Origin: Synechococcus sp. A18-25c
Lineage (GTDB): Bacteria > Cyanobacteriota > Cyanobacteriia > PCC-6307 > Cyanobiaceae
Direction: 5' to 3'
Assembly: GCF_014280035.1 (NCBI RefSeq)
Contig: NZ_CP047957.1
Span: 1,426,001-1,490,000 of the forward strand
DNA length: 64,000 nt
Part shown: in pieces, positions 18,281-25,628 of the stretch
Numbering within the stretch: position 1 is the first letter of the stretch
Layout: each line of letters opens with the position of its first letter
Program-made: the position numbers and the translations under genes
The notes under the pieces: generated by a model
Databases searched by the model: none
The model's input: the letters and a program-made list of their open reading frames with translations, nothing else
Told to the model about the DNA's origin: nothing

Positions 18281-19249
18281 ATGTTCTTAATCCACAACTC
18301 CCCCAAACAAGCCTTCCTTTTGGCTTCTGCGTTGGTTGATGTCCACCGACCCAATGGCACCTGGTATGTACAGAGCCAAGAAGCACTAGCCCATGCTCTG
18401 TTTTTAAAGCTTCTTGATGCTGACATCGACTTCAATACACACCCCGCGGTAGATGCCGCTGGTGCAGCAGCTCAGCTTCATAGCTCCAACGAGAAAAAAG
18501 AGCTGCTTGAGTTGCTGATCGCCTTTGAAATGCTTTGCAGTCCAATTCCCAAAAGTTTGAGCAATGCCATTGATGAATGGTCTCAAGTACTGGAATGCGA
18601 CACCGAGCTGCTGAAGCTTTCACGAGAGCTGGCCAACAATGCCATTACACAAGCAACATCAGATTTTTATCGGCATAACTGGATTGGAGAGGGCAATCAT
18701 CAAGATGACCCAGTATTCCAGAATCTTATCCGAAAATACGGCGACCACGCCTATGGATTATGCGTTCAAGAAGATCCCGACGAATATTCAAAATGGGACA
18801 ACTTAAAAAACTTCCCACAAGGGAGTCTGGGACGGCAATTATGGGACTTTTACCAAACAAGAGGATTTAAACTTCCTGGGGAGCTTGGTGCTGGCAATTC
18901 CTCCCTGGCACACCATGACTGGATTCACTTAATCGCTGGCTATGACACCACCCCAGTTGGAGAATTAGAAGTGACAGCATTCATGGCTTCTTCTAGTCAA
19001 TTTCCTGGAGTCACACTGGGATTTATTGGTGCGATCAGTATTTTAGAAACTGGCCTACTCCATTCCTTTTATGGAGCTGACAAGTTTGGCAAGGCTCTCT
19101 CATCAGTTGATGGCATCGACAGAGTTGCCCAGGCTATTCAACGAGGCAAATCCTGCATCGTTGACCCATTACTGGATATTGACTACTTCGCCATTGCCGA
19201 AACCCCCCTTGAAGAAGTCAGGGCATCTTGGTGGTCAGTATCAGCTTAA
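18281..19249 (+). CDS. Coq4-like protein with intact H-D-x-x-H-x11-E motif
   Basis: A 322-residue protein whose C-terminal half contains H212-D-W-I-H216 and E228, exactly the HDxxHx11E metal-binding signature of Coq4, followed by VTAFMASS. In mitochondria and some bacteria Coq4 acts in ubiquinone synthesis (oxidative C1 decarboxylation). Cyanobacteria make plastoquinone, so the substrate here is open. The N-terminal 130 residues are helical with no recognised domain. The ATG at 18281 (MFLIHNSPKQ) is preferred over 18215, which overlaps the divergent gene. Confidence 0.75.
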   Translation: MFLIHNSPKQAFLLASALVDVHRPNGTWYVQSQEALAHALFLKLLDADIDFNTHPAVDAAGAAAQLHSSNEKKELLELLIAFEMLCSPIPKSLSNAIDEWSQVLECDTELLKLSRELANNAITQATSDFYRHNWIGEGNHQDDPVFQNLIRKYGDHAYGLCVQEDPDEYSKWDNLKNFPQGSLGRQLWDFYQTRGFKLPGELGAGNSSLAHHDWIHLIAGYDTTPVGELEVTAFMASSSQFPGVTLGFIGAISILETGLLHSFYGADKFGKALSSVDGIDRVAQAIQRGKSCIVDPLLDIDYFAIAETPLEEVRASWWSVSA

Positions 19250-19472
19250 GCCTGCCTGAGTCAGTTTTAACTGGTTGCCATCAAGGTGTAGCTGTTCCTG
19301 AAGATGCCAAGTGGAATTTCACAGGTAAGTTTTCGATCTGGACCGTTCCCCTTACTGGCCAACCCCTGGGGGTCGATAATTGTGGTACCACCCTGCTCTT
19401 CGGTTTCCGAGGTTGTGAGTGGTGGCTGACCCTCTCGGGACAGCGAGTCTTCTCTGCTCGCTGAGATCCAAG
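19250..19472. other. Gene-free stretch with a hairpin
   Basis: No coding signal seen. At 19441-19463 CAGCGAG and CTCGCTG form a perfect 7-bp hairpin just 3' of the tRNA-Pro gene (on its strand). It has no T-run, so it may be a processing structure rather than a terminator. Confidence 0.4.
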
Positions 19473-19546
19473 TCGGGGCGACAGGATTCGAACCTGCGAC
19501 CTAGTGCTCCCAAAGCACCCGCGCTACCAAGCTGCGCCACGCCCCG
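19473..19546 (-). tRNA. tRNA-Pro (anticodon UGG)
   Basis: Full cloverleaf on the minus strand: acceptor CGGGGCG pairs with CGCCCCG, D arm GCGC/GCGC, anticodon stem GTGC/GCAC with loop TTTGGGA (anticodon TGG), and T arm with GGTTCGAATCC. The discriminator is A and CCA is not encoded. A partial, diverged copy of a tRNA-Pro lies at 26639-26681 on the same strand. Confidence 0.95.
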
Positions 19547-19773
19547 CTACCGCCACATAGTAGGCGTTGAAGGGGATCTGGCCGAAACCAGCTGCTGCGA
19601 TGGGTTTCCTTCGTGTGTCAGACATTCCGTTGGCACTGGTTTGTCACTCCCTACGTCAGTCGCCTCCAATGCCAAGCCATAGACACGCAGCTAAGTAGGC
19701 GAGAGGACTGAGAACCAGCTCAGGGTCACGGTGGGGACCGCCTACCGGATGAACGAGCAGCGGCAGTTTGCCC

Positions 19774-20229
19774 TTAGCGAAGCCATGTCTGGCTTGTCTT
19801 AGCTTGATGTTGTTCTGGTACTGAAAAATTTCTGCCAATCGCCCTGATACCGAGGGTTGTCTTATCTCGAACAATCCACTGGGCAAAAGTATTGCTATTC
19901 GGGCCTGGCCAGTATCTGTATCGATCAGTAAAAGGATAGGTCCATGGAGACGTTTCAACTTTTTCAATAATCGACAAAGCCTGGTCGTCTCTCCATTGTT
20001 GAATACATACAGACGAACCATTTCCCACTCCTTGATATGGAGGCAGAAGATTCTTGTGAAGATGCCCCCAGCAAGTTTTGTTCTGATTGGCTTGTTGCCA
20101 CACCTCCCACCTGTCACATTTTTGAAGCTGGCTACCGTCAACAGAACGAAATACCAGCAGCCAATAGTGATCAGCGAAGATTCCTACAAGGCTTGGAATC
20201 TTTGCTGCACGAAGCTCAACTTTGACCAA
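19774..20229 (-). CDS. DUF3750-like protein, possibly shortened at the C-terminus
   Basis: A 151-residue protein. It starts VKVELRAAKIPSLVGIFADH and contains YPFTDRYRYWPGPNSNTF, the central signature I know from DUF3750 proteins (WPGPNSNTF followed by R-AIG). DUF3750 members are usually longer, with a C-terminal part after the AIG motif; here the frame stops 23 residues after it. A second frame continues open to 19656, so a frameshift is possible. Function of the family is unknown. Confidence 0.6.
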   Translation of the reverse strand: MVKVELRAAKIPSLVGIFADHYWLLVFRSVDGSQLQKCDRWEVWQQANQNKTCWGHLHKNLLPPYQGVGNGSSVCIQQWRDDQALSIIEKVETSPWTYPFTDRYRYWPGPNSNTFAQWIVRDKTTLGIRAIGRNFSVPEQHQAKTSQTWLR

Positions 20230-20319
20230 GAATTACTCGCCTCCCAGCACTCGTGACTCGGGTCGAATTCCACGACTACGTCAGCATGGCACTGTTCGAG
20301 CACAGCTGGGAAATGGTCT

Positions 20320-20616
20320 ATGCGCCTTCGATCCACTGCAATTGTTGCTCTTGCCCTTGTTCCGCTTGCCTGCGCTCAGCAGCCAAACGCCAAGGATCTT
20401 GTCTGGCCTTCTGATGAAGAGGTGTTTGACATTGAACCTGGCGGAACCATCAGAGCCACCGGCATGAAACAGCTGATGGACGAGTGCAGATCGCTTCAGT
20501 CAGGCAAGATGCCGTTGGACCCTGAAGAGGACAAGTCCTGCGTGCAGCTGCACACGTTGTTGATGGCAGTCCTGGAAGACAAAAAGAGTGGAGGCAATGT
20601 CGTTGGTGGGCCTTGA
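20320..20616 (+). CDS. Small lipoprotein
   Basis: A 98-residue protein with a lipoprotein signal (MRLRSTAIVALALVPLAC; lipobox LVPLAC, Cys18), so it is expected to be anchored in a membrane facing the periplasm. The mature part contains DLVWPSDEEVFDIEPGG and two more cysteines (DECRS, KSCVQ). Not recognised. The next small gene begins 9 bases downstream. Confidence 0.7.
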   Translation: MRLRSTAIVALALVPLACAQQPNAKDLVWPSDEEVFDIEPGGTIRATGMKQLMDECRSLQSGKMPLDPEEDKSCVQLHTLLMAVLEDKKSGGNVVGGP

Positions 20617-20625
20617 CCAAACCGG

Positions 20626-20856
20626 GTGGCTGAACTGTCGCCGCATCAGGGCTACAACGGAGTCACGCTGCTGACTGAACTGCTGCTTGCGCTGCGAGCC
20701 AATGACCCGAAGGGGTTCAAGACACTGCTGGAGATGGGGCTTGATGAGCTGGGGCTGGACGTGGTTGACGAGCTGACAAGGGATTTCCTGATGCCACTAC
20801 TGAGCGAGGAGGAAGCAGATCGGATGGTGGGCTGGAACTGGGGAGTGAGTCTTTGA
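20626..20856 (+). CDS. Small hypothetical protein, GTG start
   Basis: A 76-residue acidic, Leu-rich helical protein (TLLTELLLALRANDPKGFKT, then LGLDVVDELTRDFLMPLLSE). Ends WNWGVSL. No domain recognised. It probably shares a transcript with the lipoprotein gene upstream, and is followed by about 150 bases before the acidic-protein gene. Confidence 0.55.
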   Translation: MAELSPHQGYNGVTLLTELLLALRANDPKGFKTLLEMGLDELGLDVVDELTRDFLMPLLSEEEADRMVGWNWGVSL

Positions 20857-21013
20857 AACCGAGTCATTGCAGTGCTTTTAAAACCCTGTGACCAAGATCA
20901 CAGAAGCCTTCGAGCCAGGTCATCGAGTCGATCGGTGTTTCCGGTGATGGTGTGTGCATCGGAGGACTTCTTCCGAACAAAAAGCACACTTGACATCACA
21001 AAAGGACAAAACA

Positions 21014-22114
21014 ATGAAATCCTTCTCAACCAAAGAGTCCATTGAAATCAAGGACGGCATCACCACCGCATATGAAACCAGCGACAGCTCTAAAGCTGTT
21101 GACTTGTTTGTGGATTCCAGCGAAGCCTCAACTGCTCAACAAATTAATCAGTCCGCTCTTGATGGCGTTGATCTAAAGGTCGATCCCAAGGAAATCGCAA
21201 ACATTGATGTAAATCAGGAATCAATTATCCAAGAAGCAGCTGTAGGTGAGTTGCTTAACCCTGACAGTATCTCTGAACTGTACGCAACCCCAGACAATCA
21301 TGCAAGCCACATTCGAGAGCGTGCAGCCGGAGCCAATGGTGCAAATGGAGATCCTGATTGGGAAAACATGACAGACGAGGAGAAAGAGGAATTTGCTAGG
21401 AAGTTTGTCGAGGATCTATATAGTGGAGTAGATTCGGGCCTGCTGGATCCGGATGAGCCACCAGTTAGCCAGAAAGTTCTTGATGCCTTCGACGGTAAAC
21501 GAGGGCAAGAATCAGACGAGTCAGAAGGTCAGAACGATCCAGCTGATCAGGGTGGAAGCAACGAACCGGAACCTGGTACAGATGATGGTACTGGTAATAA
21601 TGACAACAATACGGAAAGCGAAGATGGCGAGGGAGGCTTCTGGGATTGGCTGAAGAGCTTATTTGGTGGTGATGATGATAATGGAGGGGACGGGGCAGAA
21701 GGTAATGGCTCCGGAGCCGAAGAAAGCTCAGAAAACCCAATGAATGAGCACCAAGGTGAGGGGGATTCTGAAGGCGACACTTCGCTTGAAGAGGTTGATG
21801 CAGACATCAACTTTGGCGAAGAGGGACAAAATGGTGGATCACTTGAAAGAGATCTAGGTGGCTTTGAAGCCGGCGACCCAATTACCAACTGGGGCCCTGA
21901 CGGCAAATCTGGTGGTGCTGGTAACGAGCTAAGTATTGGCATTGGCCTTGATGATCCTCATACAAACTGGGGTGGCGAGAATAATGGCGAGGTATATGTT
22001 GAATCCGACTTGATTGAGGCCCTAGGCGACATCAATCCGGAAATCAATGGATCTAACGACATCAACTCGCAATTCGTACAGTCCATGACAACAGTCGGAG
22101 ATGATTTCTTTTGA
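21014..22114 (+). CDS. Very acidic low-complexity protein
   Basis: A 366-residue protein starting MKSFSTKESIEIKDG. The centre and C-terminal half (about residues 150-300) are rich in Asp, Glu, Gly, Asn and Ser, broken by a Trp-containing segment GGFWDWLKSLFGG. Near the C-terminus two short related motifs occur, DPITNWG and DPHTNWGG, 31 residues apart. No signal peptide. The start at 21014 is preferred over 20954 because GGACA precedes it and the extra residues look unstructured. A strong terminator follows. Possible Ca2+-binding or surface role is only a guess from composition. Confidence 0.6.
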   Translation: MKSFSTKESIEIKDGITTAYETSDSSKAVDLFVDSSEASTAQQINQSALDGVDLKVDPKEIANIDVNQESIIQEAAVGELLNPDSISELYATPDNHASHIRERAAGANGANGDPDWENMTDEEKEEFARKFVEDLYSGVDSGLLDPDEPPVSQKVLDAFDGKRGQESDESEGQNDPADQGGSNEPEPGTDDGTGNNDNNTESEDGEGGFWDWLKSLFGGDDDNGGDGAEGNGSGAEESSENPMNEHQGEGDSEGDTSLEEVDADINFGEEGQNGGSLERDLGGFEAGDPITNWGPDGKSGGAGNELSIGIGLDDPHTNWGGENNGEVYVESDLIEALGDINPEINGSNDINSQFVQSMTTVGDDFF

Positions 22115-22170
22115 TTTGAATGGTTGATGACCACTAATCTTGTCGCTGTCCATTTCCCGACAAAACACGC

Positions 22171-22197
22171 ACCCCGTCGCGAGGCGGGGTTTTTTTA
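22171..22197 (+). terminator. Rho-independent terminator after the acidic protein
   Basis: ACCCCG and CGGGGT form a 6-bp stem around an 8-base loop, followed by a run of seven T. It lies 57 bases behind the stop of the acidic-protein gene. Confidence 0.85.
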
Positions 22198-22259
22198 TTG
22201 CTTGCAGCTGAAGCCGCTGACCCAGATGACTAAAAAGGGGTAACGCTGCAGGTCCGCTG

Positions 22260-22388
22260 ATGGCAACCCTGGAAGAGTTCAAGGCAATGTGTGATGCGAT
22301 GCCCGCTGAGGTGCAGGGTGAGCTGTATAGCCTGCTTATCTCAGAGCCTGCTGTGACCTTGCAAGCGAATGGAGGAGATTGCTCCTGA
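22260..22388 (+). CDS. Possible small protein
   Basis: A 42-codon frame starting MATLEEFKAMCDAMPAEVQG with helical character and ending NGGDCS. It has no recognised relatives and only a weak ribosome site (AGGTCCGCTG). Listed as a low-confidence candidate. Confidence 0.25.
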   Translation: MATLEEFKAMCDAMPAEVQGELYSLLISEPAVTLQANGGDCS

Positions 22389-22506
22389 AAACGACAATCT
22401 CACAGCTGTCGAGGAGATGAACGGTTTTCTCAGGCTGATGGATGAAAGGCGCTTTTGCATATCGTTGAATCATCTTTTCTCTGAGCAACAAAATTGGCAG
22501 CATTGT

Positions 22507-23634
22507 TTAAGTATAAAATGTCTCAGATGTGGCATTGACATATGTTTTTAGCTTGGGGCGGGAGTCAAGCGGGAACTCAATTTTATAATGACTTAAAGTA
22601 GCGGCAATAGAATATATCCTTTCGTCTTTACAGCCAGGAATAGAATGGCCACCGGGAATGCGTCTATGACCTTTTGGTAATTCTTGATGCAAATTTATTG
22701 CATTATGGACGCTTGACTGTTCTAATTTGAATTTATCTTGCAAGAGATATAGCAGCTTGTGACTTCTTGCCTCTTTTACCCCTGATGCAGGGAAAATTTC
22801 GACGCAAAAGCGCGGTGAATCAAGGCATTTAATAAGGTCCAAGTCTAAACACAATCGAAAGCTAATATCAGGTATACAATTAAATTCATTAATTATTTGC
22901 CTGAAGTTTTCTACAAAGTTTTGCGAGAAATATTGAAGTAAACACTGACAATAATTCTCCGATTTCTCCTGCCATACGGTTGTATCTATAGATTTATAGA
23001 CAAGCTTGATCAGCTCCCCTCTGCCAACCATCAATCCAAGCTGGACAGGGAGGCCAAGGATCTTAGTTAGCTGTGCTAAGTGCATGTCGACCAACTCATC
23101 ACGAAACTCGGATCCCGTGAACCCAGGCGAACGATCCAAGATTTGAAAAAAGTAGAAATCATCAAATTTATTATCATCGCCTATTCGTTCAATGCGCTGA
23201 AATATACCCCCCAGCTCAACTGAATTGCCTTGCAAATCGAACTCAAGAAAATGATCGTATGGCAAGCGGTAAGGCAGTGGTTCATGACATCTATCGTCGT
23301 GCTCAGTGATTTTTATAATATTTCTAGACTCGCAAGAATTAACAAATGAATTCCTATTCGTGTGATCGCAATTTTCAAGATAAGCGGACCACCAAGTCGG
23401 CAATTCTATGGCTGACATTGATGATAAAGTTGACATGATATGAAATGATAGATCAACTCTTGGCGGCAGGAGGTGATGAAATTCGAGCATACAGCTATAT
23501 TTATTTATTTTTTCGTCGGGAAAAATCTTTGAGGACAAGCATTCGCAAGGTTCGATGATCTGTCGAGGAAGATCTGCGTAAATCTCTTTAAAAACCCACT
23601 TAACCATGGAGTAAAATATAGAATGTCTTGCCAA
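22507..23634 (-). CDS. Unrecognised AT-rich 375-residue protein next to the Nif11 cluster
   Basis: A 375-residue soluble-looking protein with no signal or membrane segment, many Cys (about 12) and His, and AT-rich codon use unlike the GC-richer core genes, which suggests recent acquisition. Recognisable stretches are RLPYDHFLEFDLQGNSVELG, GLPVQLGLMVGRGELIKLVY and FRLCLDLDLIKCLDSPRF; they do not match any family I know. It sits directly upstream of, and divergent from, the first Nif11-like precursor gene. It could be a tailoring enzyme for these peptides, but the only argument is position. Confidence 0.55.
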   Translation of the reverse strand: MARHSIFYSMVKWVFKEIYADLPRQIIEPCECLSSKIFPDEKINKYSCMLEFHHLLPPRVDLSFHIMSTLSSMSAIELPTWWSAYLENCDHTNRNSFVNSCESRNIIKITEHDDRCHEPLPYRLPYDHFLEFDLQGNSVELGGIFQRIERIGDDNKFDDFYFFQILDRSPGFTGSEFRDELVDMHLAQLTKILGLPVQLGLMVGRGELIKLVYKSIDTTVWQEKSENYCQCLLQYFSQNFVENFRQIINEFNCIPDISFRLCLDLDLIKCLDSPRFCVEIFPASGVKEARSHKLLYLLQDKFKLEQSSVHNAINLHQELPKGHRRIPGGHSIPGCKDERIYSIAATLSHYKIEFPLDSRPKLKTYVNATSETFYT

Positions 23635-23706
23635 GGAGAAATCAACTTTTTAGAATTGTAGCCTGGCCTGTTGTTAAGGGCTACAGGAAGTCCGTTTATG
23701 AGTTGC

Positions 23707-23772
23707 TAATAGTTGGCGCCATCGCTTGCACTCAGCGGGCGTTTTAGTATTTGCAGACACCGCAGCCGATCG
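23707..23772 (+). repeat. Intergenic module of the Nif11 tandem family, copy 1
   Basis: Contains TGGCGCCATCGC, then a GU-containing hairpin CGCTTGC/GCGGGCG followed by TTTT, then GCAGCCGATCG. Related sequence precedes the genes at 24725 and 25203. Confidence 0.6.
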
Positions 23773-23773
23773 C

Positions 23774-23782
23774 TGCTATAAC
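23774..23782 (+). promoter_or_regulatory. Extended -10 element TGCTATAAC before Nif11 gene 1
   Basis: TGCTATAAC followed by CAGGCTGTAGCTCC, 24 bases before the ATG. The same block precedes three other members of the family at the same distance, which marks it as a conserved promoter and leader rather than chance. Confidence 0.65.
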
Positions 23783-23806
23783 CAGGCTGTAGCTCCAAGC
23801 CCTTCA

Positions 23807-24073
23807 ATGTCAGAAGAGCAACTCAAAGCCTTTCTAGAAAAGGTCCAAGGAGACACCAGCCTTCGGGAAAAGCTCAATGCAGTAACCACTCCTGAAGCCG
23901 CCATTGAAATTGCTAAAGACGCAGGTTTTGCAATTACCGCAGAAGATATTCAATCAGTGCAATCGGTAGAATTGTCAGACGAGGAGCTGGAAGGTGCAGC
24001 TGGGGGGCAGAGAGGAAATCGAACTGGCATACAAACGTGCAATGTCCGTCCCTATGAAGACTGCATATACTAA
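23807..24073 (+). CDS. Nif11/ProcA-like RiPP precursor peptide 1
   Basis: An 88-residue precursor. The Nif11-type leader starts MSEEQLKAFLEKVQGDTSL, includes AIEIAKDAGFAITAEDI, and ends SDEELEGAAGG, the double-Gly cleavage site. The core after GG is 21 residues with two Cys and Thr residues (TGIQTC ... EDCIY), so lanthionine rings as in prochlorosins are possible. Length and leader match TIGR03798-type leaders. Start at 23807 is set by MSEEQ, shared by all family members. No modifying enzyme lies alongside. Confidence 0.85.
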   Translation: MSEEQLKAFLEKVQGDTSLREKLNAVTTPEAAIEIAKDAGFAITAEDIQSVQSVELSDEELEGAAGGQRGNRTGIQTCNVRPYEDCIY

Positions 24074-24105
24074 GGCTACGCCCTAAAAGCCCCTGCTTGA
24101 CAGGA

Positions 24106-24164
24106 GTTTTTTATTGCATCAATAATCTGACTAATTCCACAAATCAGCCTCCGATACCTGGCAC
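24106..24164 (+). repeat. Intergenic module of the Nif11 tandem family, copy 2
   Basis: TTTTTTATTGCATCAATAAT, then CTGACTAAT and CAGCCTCCGATACCTGGCAC. The same words recur at 24579-24636 and, more diverged, at 25059-25115. This copy lacks the hairpin and good promoter box that follow in the others. Confidence 0.65.
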
Positions 24165-24263
24165 TTAATATTATTCAAATCTGCTCATCAAGCCAATTGT
24201 GTCCTTAGGAACTTCACCTGACTACTAATGCTGCTATTCATGGCACATACACCCTCCACACCA

Positions 24264-24491
24264 ATGTCAGAACAGCAGCTCAAGGCTTTCTGGGAAGCTA
24301 CTCAGGCGGATCCAGCGCTTAAGCAAAAATTGCAAGGGGTCTCAGACCTTGGTGGGGTTGTGGACATTGCCAAGGAAGCGGGATTTACGATTTCTGTTGA
24401 GGAGCTAGAGAAAGCTCAAGCTGAGCTTTCGGAAGATGAACAGCTGAGTGGTGCGGCTGGCGGCATTTGTGTTATTTTCACTCACCGTTAG
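24264..24491 (+). CDS. Nif11/ProcA-like RiPP precursor peptide 2
   Basis: A 75-residue precursor with leader MSEQQLKAFWEATQADPAL and IAKEAGFTISVEELEKAQAEL, ending SEDEQLSGAAGG. The core is only 8 residues, ICVIFTHR, with one Cys and one Thr. Its leader is closer to that of the gene at 26246 (both have FWEA and QKLQGV) than to genes 1 and 3, so at least two leader sub-types exist. The promoter box upstream is degraded (GCTGCTATTC) but at the same spacing. Confidence 0.82.
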   Translation: MSEQQLKAFWEATQADPALKQKLQGVSDLGGVVDIAKEAGFTISVEELEKAQAELSEDEQLSGAAGGICVIFTHR

Positions 24492-24578
24492 GATGCTTAG
24501 GGAGTGCAGGCATATAAATACAAACAAATATCACCCAGTAAGGTACAGTAGTGAAGCGGTAAATTCATTCTACTGCAG

Positions 24579-24650
24579 TGTTTTTATTGCTTCAATCGTC
24601 TGACTAACCCGATCAATCAGCCTTCATACCTGGCACCATCGCCCGCATTT
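24579..24650 (+). repeat. Intergenic module of the Nif11 tandem family, copy 3
   Basis: TTTTTATTGCTTCAATCGTC, CTGACTAAC, ATACCTGGCACCATCGCC, then the hairpin TCGCC/GGCGA with GCTTTTTT at 24637-24663. It shows that gene and flanking control DNA were duplicated together. Confidence 0.7.
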
Positions 24651-24691
24651 GGCGAGCTTTTTTATTAGATACAGACACTGCTGCCGACTAT

Positions 24692-24700
24692 TGCTATGAC
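24692..24700 (+). promoter_or_regulatory. Extended -10 element TGCTATGAC before Nif11 gene 3
   Basis: TGCTATGAC followed by CAGGCTGTAGCTCC, 24 bases before the ATG at 24725, the same layout as before gene 1. Confidence 0.65.
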
Positions 24701-24724
24701 CAGGCTGTAGCTCCGTGCCTTCCC

Positions 24725-25000
24725 ATGTCAGAAGAGCAGCTCAACGCCTTTCTAGAGAAGGTCCAAGGTGACACCAGCCTTCAGGAAAAGCTGAAAGCGG
24801 CTGCTGACGCCAATGCTGTTGCTGCGATTGCGATAGATGCTGGGTTTAGTATTTCTGCTGATGACTTGAAGAAGGCTCAATCAGAGATTTCTGATGAGGA
24901 GTTGGAAAATGCGGCGGGAGGGAAGCCTTTGGGGACTCAGACCTGCGGAGCCCTGGTAGGTCGTAGGTGCTGGAATAATAATAGACCTGTAAGTGTGTAA
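24725..25000 (+). CDS. Nif11/ProcA-like RiPP precursor peptide 3
   Basis: A 91-residue precursor. Leader MSEEQLNAFLEKVQGDTSL with AAIAIDAGFSISADDLKKAQ, ending SDEELENAAGG; this is the most prochlorosin-like leader in the set. The 25-residue core holds two Cys (TQTCGALVGRRCW) and Thr/Ser residues, and ends NRPVSV. The first 19 leader residues differ from gene 1 by one residue, so the two are recent duplicates, while their cores differ almost completely, apart from a shared G-x-QTC word. Confidence 0.87.
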   Translation: MSEEQLNAFLEKVQGDTSLQEKLKAAADANAVAAIAIDAGFSISADDLKKAQSEISDEELENAAGGKPLGTQTCGALVGRRCWNNNRPVSV

Positions 25001-25056
25001 GTTTTTAAAGCTGGAGCTTTTGAACTTACACACTCAAACCCCGACAGCCGCAGAGG

Positions 25057-25146
25057 ACTTTTATTGCTTCGATCACCATCAAAAGTCAACAAACCAACCT
25101 CCAATAGCTGGCACCATTAGCCCCACATAGCAGGCTTTTTTATTGA
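25057..25146 (+). repeat. Intergenic module of the Nif11 tandem family, copy 4
   Basis: ACTTTTATTGCTTCGATCA, AACCTCCAATAGCTGGCACC, then a GCC/GGC hairpin followed by TTTTTTATTGAAATC. A diverged copy of the module at 24579. Confidence 0.6.
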
Positions 25147-25169
25147 AATCAGATACGTTTTCCAACCGT

Positions 25170-25178
25170 TGCTATAAC
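25170..25178 (+). promoter_or_regulatory. Extended -10 element TGCTATAAC before Nif11 gene 4
   Basis: TGCTATAAC followed by GAGGCAGTAACTCC, 24 bases before the ATG at 25203; it matches the element at 23774. Confidence 0.62.
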
Positions 25179-25202
25179 GAGGCAGTAACTCCACTCCCTC
25201 TC

Positions 25203-25367
25203 ATGTCAAAAGAACAATCTAATCAGCAGAAATCAAAGTCAGACCTAATACAGCCAGAGCAGCTCAAGGAAGAGTTGAGTAAGGAGGACCTAGAGGGAAT
25301 ATCTGGAGGAGTTTCTGGAGAGGTCGCAGGCGACCTGGCGCGTCCACGAGGAACCTATACCCCCTGA
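25203..25367 (+). CDS. Nif11-derived precursor 4 with shortened leader
   Basis: A 54-residue peptide starting MSKEQSNQQKSKSDLI. The central helices of the Nif11 leader are missing; what remains is PEQLKEELSKEDLEGISGG followed by an 18-residue core ending ARPRGTYTP, without Cys. The conserved promoter box and start context are kept, so it is probably expressed. It marks the change from full leaders (genes 1-3) to the strongly shortened ones that follow. Confidence 0.65.
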   Translation: MSKEQSNQQKSKSDLIQPEQLKEELSKEDLEGISGGVSGEVAGDLARPRGTYTP

Positions 25368-25412
25368 GGCATAACGAGCCTTTAATAAACTTTTGGAAAG
25401 GTATTTGTCACC

Positions 25413-25556
25413 ATAGGAGAGAAGGAAAGTAAAAACGAAGATATTTCCGAAGAGGAACTGGAAAGTACCACTGGTGGTCTCCGCCATAGGGATAGAGAAA
25501 TCCCTGAAAGGACTCGGCAAAGGAATAGAGAGGTGCAAGGAAGGTTTCGGGTATGA
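25413..25556 (+). pseudogene. Shortened-leader Nif11-like copy whose start codon is ATA
   Basis: The frame GEKESKNEDISEEELESTTGG followed by a 25-residue Arg/Glu-rich core (LRHRDREIPERTRQRNRE...) matches the functional copy at 25629 residue for residue around the leader. Where that copy has CCAATGTCAGAAGAG, this one has ACCATAGGAGAG, so the start codon has become ATA. An in-frame TAA at 25386 leaves no ATG, GTG or TTG upstream, and there is no promoter box. Probably a dead or barely translated copy; ATA initiation is rare but not excluded. Confidence 0.6.
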
Positions 25557-25594
25557 ATGAGAGAGATTCCAGGTGATGAAAAAGAAGTGTTCGG

Positions 25595-25603
25595 TGCTAT
25601 GGT
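25595..25603 (+). promoter_or_regulatory. Extended -10-like element TGCTATGGT before shortened copy 5
   Basis: TGCTATGGT lies 25 bases before the ATG at 25629, the same spacing as in the other copies, though the leader words after it have diverged. Confidence 0.45.
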
Positions 25604-25628
25604 TTCACTAATCCTCACAGCACCACCA

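Noticed and set aside
19656-20141. 161-codon frame opposite strand overlapping the DUF3750-like gene
   Set aside because: The DUF3750 signature is in the other frame; this frame could only be its shifted C-terminal end, so it is mentioned there and not listed as a gene.
22369-22551. 60-codon plus-strand frame before the unrecognised AT-rich gene
   Set aside because: No family features, overlaps the candidate at 22260 and the 3' end of the minus-strand gene; not listed.
22507-23634. Idea that the AT-rich gene is an ABBA-type peptide prenyltransferase
   Set aside because: Two K-x-Y/V words (KLVYKS, KLKTYV) hinted at it, but the rest shows no agreement with LynF/TruF-type sequences as I remember them.
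25557-25628. ATG at 25557 as the start of the copy-5 peptide
   Set aside because: It would add 24 unrelated residues and would ignore the shared MSEE start and promoter spacing; the ATG at 25629 fits the family.
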